DNA of 64,000 nt from Qipengyuania flava (lineage in GTDB: Bacteria > Pseudomonadota > Alphaproteobacteria > Sphingomonadales > Sphingomonadaceae): assembly GCF_019448255.1 (NCBI RefSeq), contig NZ_CP080410.1, positions 868,001 through 932,000 of the forward strand. The letters run 5' to 3'. A model generated the notes under the pieces. The model was given only the letters and a program-made list of their open reading frames with translations. It had not been told where the DNA came from and searched no databases. Position numbers and translations under genes: made by a program. Below, piece after piece: positions 51,103 through 61,044 of the stretch (positions are counted from its first letter, which is position 1; each line of letters opens with the position of its first letter).

Positions 51103-52583
51103 TGACCGACTTTACCCAGCTTGGCGTCAAGCAGATCCGTGACGGCGTGGCCGGCGGCGACTTTACCGCGCGCGAAGTGGCGGAAGCCTTCAACGCGGCC
51201 GTGGCTGCTGCTGCAGACCTCAACGCCTTCATCGTCACCACCCCCGACCACGCGCTCGCCGCGGCAGATGCCACGGACGCCAAGCGCGCCAAGGGCGAAG
51301 ACCTCGGGAAGATGGGCGGTGTGCCGATCGGCATGAAGGACCTCTTCGCCACCAGGGGCGTGCAGACCACCGCCGCGAGCCATATTCTCGAAGGGTTCAC
51401 GCCGCAGTACGAAAGCACCGTCTCGCAGAACCTTTGGGATGCGGGCGCGGGCATGCTCGGCAAGCTCAATCTCGACCAGTTCGCGATGGGCAGCTCGAAC
51501 GAGACCAGCTACTTTGGCAATGTCGCTTCGCCGTGGAAGAAGGACGGCACCAACGCCGCGATGAGCCCTGGCGGTTCGTCGGGCGGCTCGTCCAGCGCCG
51601 TCGCCGCGCGCATTGCACCGGCTGCGACTGGTACCGACACGGGTGGCTCGATCCGTCAGCCCGCCGCCTTCACCGGCATTTGCGGTATCAAGCCGACCTA
51701 TGGCCGCTGCAGCCGCTGGGGCGTCGTCGCCTTCGCAAGCTCGCTCGACCAGGCTGGCCCGATGGCCCGCAGCGTCGAGGATTGCGCGATCATGCTCGAA
51801 GCCATGGCCGGCTTCGACCCCAAGGACGCGACCAGCCTCAAGATGGACGTTCCCGCATGGGAAGCGGGCCTCGATGCAAACCTCAAGGGCAAGAAAATCG
51901 GTGTCCCGAAGGAATACCGGATGGACGGTACCGATGAGGAGATTCTCAAGAGCTGGGAGCAGGGCAAGGAATGGCTGCGCGATGCGGGCGCCGAGATTGT
52001 CGATATCTCGTTGCCGCACACCAAATACGCGCTGCCCGCCTATTACATCGTTGCGCCTGCCGAAGCTTCGAGCAACCTCGCGCGCTATGACGGCGTGCGC
52101 TACGGCCTGCGCGACCTGCCTGATGGGGCGGGCCTGCAGGACATGTACGCTGCGACCCGCGCCGAAGGCTTTGGCGACGAGGTCAAGCGCCGCATCCTGA
52201 TCGGCACCTACGTGCTCAGCGCCGGTTTCTACGACGCCTATTACACGCAGGCGCAGAAAATCCGCACGCTGGTGGCGCAGGACTTCGAGAAGGCCTTCGC
52301 CCAGTGCGACGCGATCCTCGCGCCGACCACGCCGACGGCGAGCTTCCCGCTGGGCAGCCTCGATAAGGACCCGCTGACGATGTATCTGAACGACGTCTTC
52401 GCCGTTCCCGCATCGCTGGCGGGCCTCCCTGCCATGAGCGTGCCCGCCATGGTCAATTCCGATGGCCTGCCGCTCGGCCTCCAGCTGGTTGGCAAGCCCT
52501 TCGACGAGCAGGGCGTGCTCAACGCCGGCCTCGCGATCCAGCAGCGCGCCGGGTTCGAGGCGCAGCCGGAGAAGTGGTGGTAA
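51102..52583 (+). CDS. gatA: Asp-tRNA(Asn)/Glu-tRNA(Gln) amidotransferase subunit A
   Basis: Amidase-signature glutaminase that makes ammonia for GatB. The Ser-cisSer-Lys triad is intact: Lys79 in GMKDLF, Ser159 in PGGSSGGSS and nucleophile Ser183 in [10 protein letters not shown]. The 493-residue length is normal. gatC and gatA are coupled, but gatB is about 1 kb further on, past a reverse-oriented gene. Confidence 0.98.
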   Translation: MTDFTQLGVKQIRDGVAGGDFTAREVAEAFNAAVAAAADLNAFIVTTPDHALAAADATDAKRAKGEDLGKMGGVPIGMKDLFATRGVQTTAASHILEGFTPQYESTVSQNLWDAGAGMLGKLNLDQFAMGSSNETSYFGNVASPWKKDGTNAAMSPGGSSGGSSSAVAARIAPAATGTDTGGSIRQPAAFTGICGIKPTYGRCSRWGVVAFASSLDQAGPMARSVEDCAIMLEAMAGFDPKDATSLKMDVPAWEAGLDANLKGKKIGVPKEYRMDGTDEEILKSWEQGKEWLRDAGAEIVDISLPHTKYALPAYYIVAPAEASSNLARYDGVRYGLRDLPDGAGLQDMYAATRAEGFGDEVKRRILIGTYVLSAGFYDAYYTQAQKIRTLVAQDFEKAFAQCDAILAPTTPTASFPLGSLDKDPLTMYLNDVFAVPASLAGLPAMSVPAMVNSDGLPLGLQLVGKPFDEQGVLNAGLAIQQRAGFEAQPEKWW

Positions 52584-52783
52584 TGCCCGGGATCGGGATG
52601 TTCCTGGTCATCCTCGGGGCCATGTTCCTCACCGGAGCGGTGGCGTTCTACGTTGCGCGCAATGTCGAGCACGGCGAAGCGCGCTTCGGCCCCGGCGGGG
52701 AGCAACTTCCCACCCAGCCACCGGCCGACGACAAGGCGGATGCGAGCGTGACCGTCACGCAAAGCGAGAAGAGCGCAGACTAG
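52583..52783 (+). CDS. Small single-helix membrane protein
   Basis: A 66-residue protein; residues 5-25 form one hydrophobic helix (MFLVILGAMFLTGAVAFYVA) and the rest is a hydrophilic tail with acidic residues. The ATG overlaps the gatA stop as TAATG at 52581-52585, so it is translated with the amidotransferase. I cannot assign a family or function. Confidence 0.65.
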   Translation: MPGIGMFLVILGAMFLTGAVAFYVARNVEHGEARFGPGGEQLPTQPPADDKADASVTVTQSEKSAD

Positions 52784-52800
52784 CTCTCGCTTGCGCTCGG

Positions 52801-53541
52801 CTAACTGCTGCCGATGAGCGCTTCTTTCAATCCCAGCATGGCCACTTGCGGGGCCTGACGTTTCGGATTGGTTCCCTTGCCGAGCGTGTTGAACGTGTGG
52901 ACGGATGCACAGGCTCGCTCGATCCTGCGGTAATCGTCGTAGAGTGAATAGGAATAGAAGAGCCCGTCGCCTTCGCTTTCCATGTATCCCTTTCCGCCCG
53001 TGCGAACCCAATCCAGGGCGTTCCACAGGCCCAGCTTTTCGACGACGGTCTTAAATGCTCTCATGGGCACGCTCCCTTGACCGAACTTGTTGGAATCGGA
53101 CAGGAAAACAGCACTTTTTGAAACACGGAGCATCTCGTCGACCGCTTTTGCAGGGTGCGGGATGTGGTGGAGGGTTGCGAACTCGCACACCAGATCGAAC
53201 TCACCGTCAGGGAACCCGAGGTTCATGGCATCGCCATCGATGAGCATGTCTTCAGGGATGCCCTTGGCGTATCCGATCTCGCGCAGCTGGGCCGAGGGTT
53301 CGATACCTACGATCCGAGCATCCGGGAATCTTGCCTGCAGAAGCGACAAGGCTCTGCCCGTGCCGGAACCGATGTCCAGAATGGACTTGAAGCCGAACAG
53401 CTCTATCGCGCCGCACATCATGGACAGCGCGAACTGGTGTTCGTCCAGCTGGTGATGGTGCAAACTGTCGTATTCGGCAGCGGTTCGTGAATAGTATTCC
53501 CTCTGCCGGGCCTGTTGGCCCAGCGAATCCAGTTTCGGCAT
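52801..53541 (-). CDS. SAM-dependent methyltransferase (class I), antisense between gatA and gatB
   Basis: A 246-residue Rossmann methyltransferase. Motif I is ILDIGSGTGRALSLL; after a glutamate-ending strand (RIVGIEPS) comes DGDAMNLGFPDGEFDLV with motif II/III phrasing and CEFATLHHIPHPAKAVDEMLRV. It therefore resembles small-molecule methyltransferases of the UbiE/MenG style, but the substrate is unknown. Its base composition is visibly lower in GC than the flanking gat genes (about 55% in several lines versus 65-75%). Insertion into the gat cluster by transfer is likely. Confidence 0.87.
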   Translation of the reverse strand: MPKLDSLGQQARQREYYSRTAAEYDSLHHHQLDEHQFALSMMCGAIELFGFKSILDIGSGTGRALSLLQARFPDARIVGIEPSAQLREIGYAKGIPEDMLIDGDAMNLGFPDGEFDLVCEFATLHHIPHPAKAVDEMLRVSKSAVFLSDSNKFGQGSVPMRAFKTVVEKLGLWNALDWVRTGGKGYMESEGDGLFYSYSLYDDYRRIERACASVHTFNTLGKGTNPKRQAPQVAMLGLKEALIGSS

Positions 53542-53607
53542 TTCGGAACCCTAGAATTCGACGCTTGAGCGCTTGGCATAGCAGACTACTCGGCATATTG
53601 GAGCCGC

Positions 53608-55110
53608 ATGACGATCAGCACTTACCGCATCCAGGGCGCAACGGGCGAATGGGAGGTCGTGATCGGCCTCGAAGTCCACGCGCAGGTCACCTCCAACGCC
53701 AAGCTGTTTTCGGGCGCTTCGACCGCTTTCGGCGCAGAGCCGAACACGCAGGTCAGCCTCGTCGATGCGGCGATGCCCGGCATGCTGCCCGTGCCCAACC
53801 GGGAATGCATCCGCCAGGCGGTGCGCACCGGCATGGCGATCGAGGCCGAGATCAACAAATACAGCCGGTTCGACCGCAAGAACTACTTCTATGCCGACCT
53901 GCCGCAAGGCTACCAGATCAGCCAGCTCTACCACCCGATCGTGGGCGAAGGGCAGCTGCTGATCGAGGCCGACGAGAAGGCCGGGATCGGCGAAGACAAG
54001 GTCATCGGCATCGAGCGCATCCATGTCGAGCAGGACGCGGGCAAGCTGATGCACGACCAGCATCCGACCATGTCCTATGTCGACCTCAACCGCTCGGGCG
54101 TGGCGCTGATGGAAATCGTGTCCAAGCCGGACATGCGCTCGCCGGCCGAAGCTGGAGCTTACGTTCGCAAGCTGCGCTCGATCCTGCGCTATGTCGGCTC
54201 GTGCGACGGCAATATGGAAGAGGGCTCGATGCGCGCCGACGTCAATGTCTCCGTGCGCAAGCCGGGCGAGGAATTCGGCACGCGGACCGAGACGAAGAAT
54301 GTGAACTCGGTGCGCTTCGTCATGCAGGTCATCGAATACGAGGCGAACCGTCAGGTCGACGTGCTCGAAAACGGCGGCACGGTGGACCAGGAAACGCGCC
54401 TGTTCGATCCGAACACCGGCACCACGCGGACCATGCGCTCGAAGGAAGACGCGCATGATTATCGCTACTTCCCCGATCCCGATCTGCTGCCGCTGGAACT
54501 TGAGGACTCGTTCCTCGAGGAATGCCGCGCATCGCTGCCCGAGCTACCCGATGCCAAGCGCGCTCGCTATGAAAACGAGCTGGGCCTTACTCCCTACAAC
54601 GCGCGCGAACTGACCGCCGAGGTCGAAACCTTCGCGCGCTTCGAGACGCTGCTTGCGGCCGCCGCCGCCAAGATCGGCAAACCCGAAGCCAAGGTCGCGA
54701 CGCAGGTTGCCAACTGGGCGCTCTCGGTTGCTCCGGGCGTCGCCAAGTCGCTCGGCGACGAGGCCGACATGGCCAACGCCACTGCCGAAGCGCAGGCCAG
54801 CATCCTTGCCATGCAGGACAAGGGCGAGATTTCCGGCGGCCAGGCCAAGGAAATCTACGAAATCGTCCTCAAGGAAGGCGGCGAACCGGAGAAAATCGCC
54901 GACGAACGCGGCCTCAAGCAGGTGTCCGACACCGGCGCGATCGAAGCGGCCATCGACGACATCATCGCCAAGAACGGCGACAAGGTCGAGGAATACCGCG
55001 GCGGCAAGGACAAGCTGTTCGGCTTCTTCGTCGGCCAGACGATGAAGGCCATGCAGGGCAAGGCCAACCCCGCAGTCGTCAACCAGATCCTGAAAGACAA
55101 GCTGGGCTAA
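53608..55110 (+). CDS. gatB: Asp-tRNA(Asn)/Glu-tRNA(Gln) amidotransferase subunit B
   Basis: Kinase and amidotransferase subunit that activates the misacylated Asp or Glu and amidates it. It starts with [20 protein letters not shown]. Markers include [31 protein letters not shown] and a C-terminal YqeY-like domain (about 350-500). The 500-residue length is normal. It must form a complex with GatC and GatA, which are encoded upstream past the methyltransferase gene, so it needs its own promoter near 53542-53607 or read-through. Confidence 0.98.
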   Translation: MTISTYRIQGATGEWEVVIGLEVHAQVTSNAKLFSGASTAFGAEPNTQVSLVDAAMPGMLPVPNRECIRQAVRTGMAIEAEINKYSRFDRKNYFYADLPQGYQISQLYHPIVGEGQLLIEADEKAGIGEDKVIGIERIHVEQDAGKLMHDQHPTMSYVDLNRSGVALMEIVSKPDMRSPAEAGAYVRKLRSILRYVGSCDGNMEEGSMRADVNVSVRKPGEEFGTRTETKNVNSVRFVMQVIEYEANRQVDVLENGGTVDQETRLFDPNTGTTRTMRSKEDAHDYRYFPDPDLLPLELEDSFLEECRASLPELPDAKRARYENELGLTPYNARELTAEVETFARFETLLAAAAAKIGKPEAKVATQVANWALSVAPGVAKSLGDEADMANATAEAQASILAMQDKGEISGGQAKEIYEIVLKEGGEPEKIADERGLKQVSDTGAIEAAIDDIIAKNGDKVEEYRGGKDKLFGFFVGQTMKAMQGKANPAVVNQILKDKLG

Positions 55111-55189
55111 GATACCGGCCCACGAAACGCATATTCGGGTGGGCATAACAGTTTGCGGCCGCCCGACCATCGAGAGAGGAGTCGCATCC

Positions 55190-57352
55190 ATGCGCAAGAT
55201 AACCACCGTCGCAGCGCTGCTCGCCTGCGCCGCATCCGCCCCACTGGCTGCCAAGGAGGGGATGTTCACCCCCGGCCAGCTTCCCGAGATTGCCGACGAT
55301 CTGCGTCAGACGGGACTCGAAGTTTCGCCCGAAGCGCTTTCCGATCTCACGGGTTTTCCGATGGGCGCCATCGTGCAACTCCAGGGTTGCTCGGGAAGCT
55401 TCGTCTCGGGTGAAGGCCTTGTCGTCACCAACCACCACTGCGCGCGCGGTTCGGTGCAGTACAACTCGACCGCCGAGAACAACTACCTCGTCAACGGCTT
55501 CCTGGCGAAGACCAAGGGCGAGGAGCTGCCCGCAGCCCCCGGTTCGCGCGTCTATGTCACGACCGAGATCACCGACGTCACCGCGCGGGTGCGCGACGGG
55601 CTCGACGGCCTCTCCCCTTCCGAGCGCTACGACACGGTCGACCAGCGGGTGAAGGACATCACCGCCGAATGCGAGGCCGAGGCGGGTTACCGTTGTCTCG
55701 TCGGCAGCTTCTATGGCGGCAAGGATTACACGCTGATCAAGCGGCTCGAGGTGAAGGACGTGCGCCTCGTCTACGCCCCGGCGGACGCCATCGGGAAGTA
55801 CGGCGGCGATATCGATAACTGGATGTGGCCGCGCCACACGGGCGATTTCGCCTTCTACCGCGCTTATGTCGGCCCGGACGGATCGTCGGCGGAGTATTCG
55901 GAAGATAACGTACCCTACCGTCCCGAACATCACCTCAAGGTCAGCGCCGCCGGTCTCGAGGATGGCGATTTCGTCATGGCGGCGGGCTATCCCGGCTCGA
56001 CCAATCGTTACACGCGTCTCGGCGAAGTGAAGAACACCTTCGAGTGGAGCTATCCGACCTTCGTTACGCTGATCAACGACTGGATCGACACGATCGAGGC
56101 GGCGGCGCCTGAAGGGTCCGACGCGCGGGTGAAGTACGAATCGCGCCTCGCTGGCCTCAACAACTTCGAGAAGAACCTGCGGGGCCAGATCGATGGCGCG
56201 CGCCGGGTCGGCCTGGTGAACCGCCGCGCGGCCCGCGAAGAGGCGCTCGATGCGTGGATCGCCGCTGATGCTTCGCGCGCGGCCTATGGCGAGGCGATTG
56301 CCGCGCTGGACGTGCTGTCGGAAGAAAGCGCCACCGCCTCGCGCACCAACTTCTGGTACAATAACGCAACCCGCCCGCAATTGCTGAGCGCAGCGCAGCG
56401 TCTCTACCGTCTCGCCAAGGAGAAGGAAAAGCCCAACGCGCAGCGTGAAAGCGGGTACCAGGAACGCGACATGGCGTTCTTCCGCCAGGGCCTGCAGGCG
56501 CTCGACCGCCGCTACGACGCCAGCGTCGACAAGGCCGAGTGGCTGCTGTTCCTCGCCGGATACCTTGCGCAGCCCGAAGCCGAGCGCGTGACAGTCTTCG
56601 ATGAGGCCCTGGGCCTGACGGGCGTAGACGATGCCAAGCAGCTCGAAGCGCTGGTGGATGGCTATTACGCCGGCACCGCGCTGGGTGACAGCGACACGCG
56701 CCTTGGCCTGATGGACGCGAGCGTTGCCGATCTCGAAGCGAGCGATGATCCCTTCATGAAGCTCGCCATCGCGCTCTACGATTACGAGCGCGAGTTGGAG
56801 GAGGCGAGCGAGGAGCGGTCCGGCCGCGGCCTGGCACTTCGCCCCGCCTATATGGAAGCGATCACCGGCTGGCAGCGCGAGCAGGGGCTGGCGACCTATC
56901 CGGACGCCAACAGCACGCTTCGCGTGACCTATGGCACGGTGCTGGGCGGTTCGCCCAAGGACGGCATGGCCTACCTGCCGTTCACCACGTTGGAGGGCAT
57001 CCTCGAAAAGGACACGGGCGAAGATCCGTTCAACGCGCCCGAAGCGCAGCTGAAGGAAATCCGCGAGAAGGATTACGGCAGCTACGCGCTCGAAAGCCTT
57101 GGCACGGTGCCGGTGAACTTCCTCTCCGACCTTGACAGCACGGGCGGCAACAGCGGCTCCGCCACTCTCAACGGCCGTGCCGAACTCGTTGGCCTGCTGT
57201 TCGACGGCACATTCGAAAGCGTGAACTCGGACTGGGATTTCGACCCGCGCACCACGCGCACCATCCATGTCGACACCCGCTACATGCTGTGGGTGATGGA
57301 CAAGGTCGACGGCGCGCAAAACCTCATCGAGGAAATGGACGTGGTCCGCTGA
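55190..57352 (+). CDS. S46-family dipeptidyl-peptidase (DPP7-like)
   Basis: A 720-residue exported serine exopeptidase that releases N-terminal dipeptides. It has a signal peptide (AALLACAASAPLAAKE). The chymotrypsin-like triad motifs are NHHC at 81-84, DNWMWPRHTGDF, and GNSGSATLN with Ser655. The S1-pocket residue at position 673 is glycine (LFDGTFES), which in the family marks DPP7-type hydrophobic or broad P1 specificity instead of the arginine of acid-specific DPP11. The start is ATG 55190 with GAGAGGAG; the frame opens earlier but lacks support. Confidence 0.95.
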   Translation: MRKITTVAALLACAASAPLAAKEGMFTPGQLPEIADDLRQTGLEVSPEALSDLTGFPMGAIVQLQGCSGSFVSGEGLVVTNHHCARGSVQYNSTAENNYLVNGFLAKTKGEELPAAPGSRVYVTTEITDVTARVRDGLDGLSPSERYDTVDQRVKDITAECEAEAGYRCLVGSFYGGKDYTLIKRLEVKDVRLVYAPADAIGKYGGDIDNWMWPRHTGDFAFYRAYVGPDGSSAEYSEDNVPYRPEHHLKVSAAGLEDGDFVMAAGYPGSTNRYTRLGEVKNTFEWSYPTFVTLINDWIDTIEAAAPEGSDARVKYESRLAGLNNFEKNLRGQIDGARRVGLVNRRAAREEALDAWIAADASRAAYGEAIAALDVLSEESATASRTNFWYNNATRPQLLSAAQRLYRLAKEKEKPNAQRESGYQERDMAFFRQGLQALDRRYDASVDKAEWLLFLAGYLAQPEAERVTVFDEALGLTGVDDAKQLEALVDGYYAGTALGDSDTRLGLMDASVADLEASDDPFMKLAIALYDYERELEEASEERSGRGLALRPAYMEAITGWQREQGLATYPDANSTLRVTYGTVLGGSPKDGMAYLPFTTLEGILEKDTGEDPFNAPEAQLKEIREKDYGSYALESLGTVPVNFLSDLDSTGGNSGSATLNGRAELVGLLFDGTFESVNSDWDFDPRTTRTIHVDTRYMLWVMDKVDGAQNLIEEMDVVR

Positions 57353-57378
57353 TCTTTTGCGCCTGCGAAGAAAATCGA

Positions 57379-57410
57379 GGGGCTCCGGAGCGATCCGGGG
57401 CCCTTTCTTC
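57379..57410 (+). terminator. Intrinsic terminator of the S46 peptidase gene
   Basis: An 11-bp stem, 57379-57389 with 57394-57404, contains two G-T pairs that fit plus-strand RNA. The apex is GGA-GCGA-TCC, then TTTCTTC follows. Confidence 0.85.
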
Positions 57411-57543
57411 ATGGAGGCCCAGCTTTACTGTGTCAGAATTGCCGCATTCGCGATTTTCGAATTTTCGCACTCCAAATCCGAATTGAGCTGCATCAGTCTT
57501 TCGAATAAATGGCGCACAGGGATACTATAAGGGGGTCGCAAAT

Positions 57544-58353
57544 ATGCCTGCCAAAACTTTCCGCGCCGCTCTTGCGGCGGTTGCTTGCGCGAGTCTTGCT
57601 GTCACGTCGGTTCCGGCCAGCGCCGGTTCGATGACGCGCGAAGGCTTCACTTTCCCGGCCGATGGCCAGATGAACATCGTGGTCTTCCGCCCCGACGTGA
57701 GCGTCGGTTCGATGAAGGTCGGCGGTATGGACGAGCCCAACGCCGAGTGGACCGAACAGGCCCGCGCCAACATCCAGCAGCAGCTCGAAGCGCGAGCCGG
57801 CCAGCTCAACGCCAATGTCACCTTTGTCGATGAACTCGAAGGCGAGGATGCAGAGCTGCTGACTGAATACCGCGCGCTGTTCGAAACGGTTTCCGGCGCT
57901 GTCTTCCAGCACGTTACGCAGGGCGACACGCTGAAGACCAAGGAAGTGCGCCGGATGCACAACAACAACGGTCGCGTGCGGGAGCGCACCTTCCCGTCGC
58001 TCGACTGGACGCTCGGCCCGGGCGCCGCACAGCTCAAGGAAGCGACCGGCGCGGATTACGCCATGTTCGTCTTTACCTACGACGCCTATGGCGATGCCGG
58101 CCGCAAGGCCGCGCAGGCCGTCGGCATGCTGGGCTGCCTCATCGGTGCCTGCGTGATCGTGAAGGCGGGCGTTCACGTTGGCTATGCGGGTCTCGTGAAC
58201 CTGGAGACCGGCAACATCGTGTGGTTCAACACCGACCTCTCGATGGGCGGCGACCCGCGCGAGCTCGATGGTGCGGAAAAGCGCGTGCGCCAGCTGATGG
58301 AAGGCTTCCCCGAACGCCAGGAAGCAGACGGCGCTAGCGGCGTGGCCGAGTAG
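57544..58353 (+). CDS. Exported protein of unknown function, first of a periplasmic set
   Basis: A 269-residue precursor with a signal peptide (LAAVACASLAVTSVPASAG). The mature part carries FTFPADGQMNIVVFRPDVSVG and MGCLIGACVIVKAGVHVGYAG phrases that recur in uncharacterised alphaproteobacterial proteins as far as I recall; no catalytic motif is visible. A possible hydrophobic hairpin (KAAQAVGMLGCLIGACVIVK) lies near residues 195-214. It precedes the M48 protease gene by 32 bases, so they are likely co-transcribed. Confidence 0.75.
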   Translation: MPAKTFRAALAAVACASLAVTSVPASAGSMTREGFTFPADGQMNIVVFRPDVSVGSMKVGGMDEPNAEWTEQARANIQQQLEARAGQLNANVTFVDELEGEDAELLTEYRALFETVSGAVFQHVTQGDTLKTKEVRRMHNNNGRVRERTFPSLDWTLGPGAAQLKEATGADYAMFVFTYDAYGDAGRKAAQAVGMLGCLIGACVIVKAGVHVGYAGLVNLETGNIVWFNTDLSMGGDPRELDGAEKRVRQLMEGFPERQEADGASGVAE

Positions 58354-58385
58354 GCCGAGAGCCGCCTGTCAGGGGTAATCTGACC

Positions 58386-59573
58386 ATGCGCAAGCTTTGC
58401 CTCGCAGCAGGTGCAGCGGCGATGGCTCTTCAGCCACTTGCCGCCGCCGCAAGCGACACGGCTGTTGCCGATGCGGTTGCTGCCGCCGATCCGCTGCCCG
58501 AACTCTACCAGCCGCAGGACGATCTGGAGCGCGGCCTGTGGCTGCGCATGGATGAGTATGAGCGCGATCTGAAATCCTCGCGCCAGGTCATTCATGATCC
58601 TGAGCTCAACGCCTATGTGCGCTCCGTCCTTTGCAAGATGGTGGGCGAGGCGGAGTGCCAGAACATCCGGCTCTACATCTCGCACACGCCACACTTCAAC
58701 GCGACCATGGCGCCCAACGGCGTCATGCAGGTCTGGTCGGGGCTGCTGCTGCGCACCCAGAACGAAGCCCAGCTGGCCACCGTCCTGGCGCATGAATACG
58801 CGCATTTCCGCCAACGCCACGGGGTGAAGCTGTTCCGCGAGGCCAAGGAGAAGTCGAATACGGCAGCCTGGCTTGCCTTTACCGGCATCGGCCTGATCGC
58901 CTCGATCGCGATCGCCGGATCGATCTTCAAGTTCTCGCGCGAGCAGGAGCAGGAAGCCGATCTCGGCGGGCTCGCGCTGCTCGATGCGGCTGGATACGAC
59001 ACCAGCGAGGCCGCGGTGCTGTGGCAGCAGCTGATCAACGAAGAGGACGCAACGCGCCTCGCTCGCGGGAAGAAGAAGAAGCGCAAGGCCAAGGCGGGCA
59101 TGTTCGATACCCACCCGGCCAACCAGCAGCGTATCGACTACCTGCGCGAAGCGGCTGCCGGGACACCCGGAACGCCGGGCCAGACAGGCCTTGCCGAATA
59201 CCAGCGGGCCATGCGCAACTGGTGGCCGGTATTCCTCGACGACCAGCTCAAGATGAACGATGACGGGGCGAGCACCTACCTGCTCGATTCCATGATCAAC
59301 GCCAACGGCTCAACGCCCTGGCTCGAATTTGGTCGCGGCGAGCTGGCGCGCCGGAAGGGCACGCCCGAAGCGCTGGAGGCCGCTGTATCGCATTACAGCG
59401 CAGCCATCGCGGCAGGCGGTGACCTGCCCGAACTGTGGCGCGGCCGTGGCCTCGCCCTGAAAAAGCTCGGCCAGCCGGCCGCGGCGAAAGCCGACCTTGA
59501 AGAGTATCTCGTCCGCGCGCCCGAAGCCGCGGACCACGCAATGATTTCGATGATTTCCGGAGGGATCCAATGA
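58386..59573 (+). CDS. Exported M48-family metalloprotease with C-terminal TPR-like region
   Basis: A 395-residue precursor with a signal peptide (CLAAGAAAMALQPLAAAAS). Zinc-protease motif HEYAH at 136-140 and the downstream EQEAD (about 188-192) carrying the third ligand are intact, with a hydrophobic segment (WLAFTGIGLIASIAIAGS) between. The last 110 residues show repeating helical pairs of TPR type (for example ALEAAVSHYSAAIAAGGDLP). Related BepA-type proteases maintain outer-membrane protein assembly. Its stop overlaps the next gene as ATGA. Confidence 0.93.
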   Translation: MRKLCLAAGAAAMALQPLAAAASDTAVADAVAAADPLPELYQPQDDLERGLWLRMDEYERDLKSSRQVIHDPELNAYVRSVLCKMVGEAECQNIRLYISHTPHFNATMAPNGVMQVWSGLLLRTQNEAQLATVLAHEYAHFRQRHGVKLFREAKEKSNTAAWLAFTGIGLIASIAIAGSIFKFSREQEQEADLGGLALLDAAGYDTSEAAVLWQQLINEEDATRLARGKKKKRKAKAGMFDTHPANQQRIDYLREAAAGTPGTPGQTGLAEYQRAMRNWWPVFLDDQLKMNDDGASTYLLDSMINANGSTPWLEFGRGELARRKGTPEALEAAVSHYSAAIAAGGDLPELWRGRGLALKKLGQPAAAKADLEEYLVRAPEAADHAMISMISGGIQ

Positions 59574-60166
59574 AAAAACTGATCGCAGCACTGCTGGGCT
59601 TCGCGCTCGTCACCGCGCCTGTCACGCCGGCCATTGCCGGGTGGAAGCTCATGGAACAGGGCGAATCCGTGAAGGTCGCCAAGGGCAGCCTCTATGTGAC
59701 GCCGGGCGAAGACTGGAACCGCTGGAGCGTGCGCCCTATCAAGACCAGCGAGATCTGGACGCTCGACGGGACTTCGCTGAACGAGCTTTACTTCGTGTCG
59801 AACTTGCCCAGCGGCAAGACGCTGTTCCGCGACGCGAACAAGAAGGAGCGCCCGCTGCCCAAGTTCTCGTCCTCGATGGACCTCACCGAGATCCCCGAGT
59901 TCGTGGAAAGCTCGACCCGCCTGGCGCTCAATACCTCGGTCTTCAACATGACCTCGGTCGAACCCGCCCAGCTGGCCGGCCACCCCGCCGTGCGCTTCAC
60001 CTATGACTACGCGGTCGAAGGCAGCCCCCTCAAGCGCAAGGGCATGGGCATCGGTGCGATCGTCGGCGGCCAGCTGCAGCTGGTGACCTTCGTGGCGCCG
60101 GAAACCTATTTCTTCGAACGCGACCTTCCCAAGGTCGAACAGATCATCGCCAGCGCGACGATGTAA
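59570..60166 (+). CDS. Exported protein of unknown function, coupled to the M48 protease
   Basis: A 198-residue precursor with a signal peptide (LLGFALVTAPVTPAIAG). The body starts GWKLMEQGESVKVAKGSL and looks beta-rich; FTYDYAVEGSPLKRKGMGIG and QLQLVTFVAPETYFFERDL resemble a lipid- or stress-linked exported domain, but I recognise no family with confidence. The ATGA overlap with the protease gene points to a shared function, perhaps substrate, inhibitor or chaperone. Confidence 0.75.
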   Translation: MKKLIAALLGFALVTAPVTPAIAGWKLMEQGESVKVAKGSLYVTPGEDWNRWSVRPIKTSEIWTLDGTSLNELYFVSNLPSGKTLFRDANKKERPLPKFSSSMDLTEIPEFVESSTRLALNTSVFNMTSVEPAQLAGHPAVRFTYDYAVEGSPLKRKGMGIGAIVGGQLQLVTFVAPETYFFERDLPKVEQIIASATM

Positions 60167-60191
60167 GCGGGGGCTTGTTCCCGACACATAA

Positions 60192-60222
60192 GGGGCCGCC
60201 GGAGCGATCCGGCGGCCCCTTT
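60192..60222 (+). terminator. Intrinsic terminator of the M48 gene set
   Basis: A perfect 12-bp stem, 60192-60203 with 60208-60219, closes a GCGA tetraloop. The tail is TTTGCGTTTT. It is the clearest example of the shared GGA-GCGA-TCC apex in this window. Confidence 0.9.
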
Positions 60223-60273
60223 GCGTTTTGGCGGAAAGGTCCTAGCCTTGTCGCTTGGAAGGGAGCGTTCGCC

Positions 60274-60510
60274 ATGAAATGGGCCTTTTTCGTCTTCGTC
60301 GGCCTCTACGCCGTCGCCCTGTTTCTCCTGGCCGTCGGAACCTTCGGCTGGTTCGGACAGGAGAGGGACCCCCTCTCAGGCGTCTTTCTGATGCCGCTGG
60401 GCCTTCCGTGGACGATCATCGCCGACCGGCTTGGCTTTGGCGGTTGGCTGACGGCCGTGCTCGCGCCCGCCATCAACGCGGCGATCCTGTACGCGATCTG
60501 GAAGCGCTAG
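60274..60510 (+). CDS. Small membrane protein of unknown function
   Basis: A 78-residue protein with two hydrophobic helices (WAFFVFVGLYAVALFLLAVG and GGWLTAVLAPAINAAILYA). The start is ATG 60274 with GAAGGGAG nine bases upstream. It converges with the next gene within three bases. The aromatic GFGGWLTAV and PLSGVFLMPLGLPWTI segments look conserved in style, but no family is recognised. Confidence 0.7.
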   Translation: MKWAFFVFVGLYAVALFLLAVGTFGWFGQERDPLSGVFLMPLGLPWTIIADRLGFGGWLTAVLAPAINAAILYAIWKR

Positions 60511-60513
60511 GCG

Positions 60514-61044
60514 TCAGTTTCCGTTTGGCGGATCGACCCGCGCAATCGGCGCCGCCTTCCCGAGTGCCGCAACATGCGTATCGGCCTCTTTGAGGACCGA
60601 CAGGAAGGCGCGGTAATCCGCGTCGAAACACCCGTCGTTCCAAGCGATCTCGGTAGTCGTCGCTCCCTTGGTAAGCCGGATGGTGCCATAGGCGGCATCG
60701 GTCATGCGGTTCTGGCAGTCATCGTAATCAGGGGCGACTTGGGGCAGCTTGCGCAAGATCGCCTGGAGCGCCGTGTAGTTGGCCGCCGCGGGCTTGATCG
60801 TGTGCCAGGCGAGTGAGGGCGGCCGGTTGAAGGGCGCGCCGTCGTCGCGAAGCGCCTCGGTCCAGCTGCCTCCGCCATCGGGTGTCATGCGCCAGGATGA
60901 AACCGGCGCTCCCCAGCTCTTCACTTCGAAGGCGACGAAGTCCCAGTCCGGGCCGGGAGGCGGAGCTTCCTGTGCGCCCAGCGGCGCTGCCGCCCACAAA
61001 GCCAGCAGCGCACCAAGGGAGAGGCGGCGCTGCGCGCCGGTCAT
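60514..61044 (-). CDS. Exported hypothetical protein
   Basis: A 176-residue precursor. A signal peptide ([16 protein letters not shown]) is followed by a Pro-rich segment, then a compact domain with [20 protein letters not shown] Cys pair ([15 protein letters not shown]) may form a disulphide. The ATG overlaps the lipoprotein stop as ATGA at 61041-61044, so the two genes are coupled. Function unknown. Confidence 0.65.
   Translation of the reverse strand: MTGAQRRLSLGALLALWAAAPLGAQEAPPPGPDWDFVAFEVKSWGAPVSSWRMTPDGGGSWTEALRDDGAPFNRPPSLAWHTIKPAAANYTALQAILRKLPQVAPDYDDCQNRMTDAAYGTIRLTKGATTTEIAWNDGCFDADYRAFLSVLKEADTHVAALGKAAPIARVDPPNGN

Noticed and set aside
55079-57412. 777-residue open frame on the minus strand
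   Set aside because: Antisense shadow of the S46 peptidase, whose triad and signal peptide are unmistakable.
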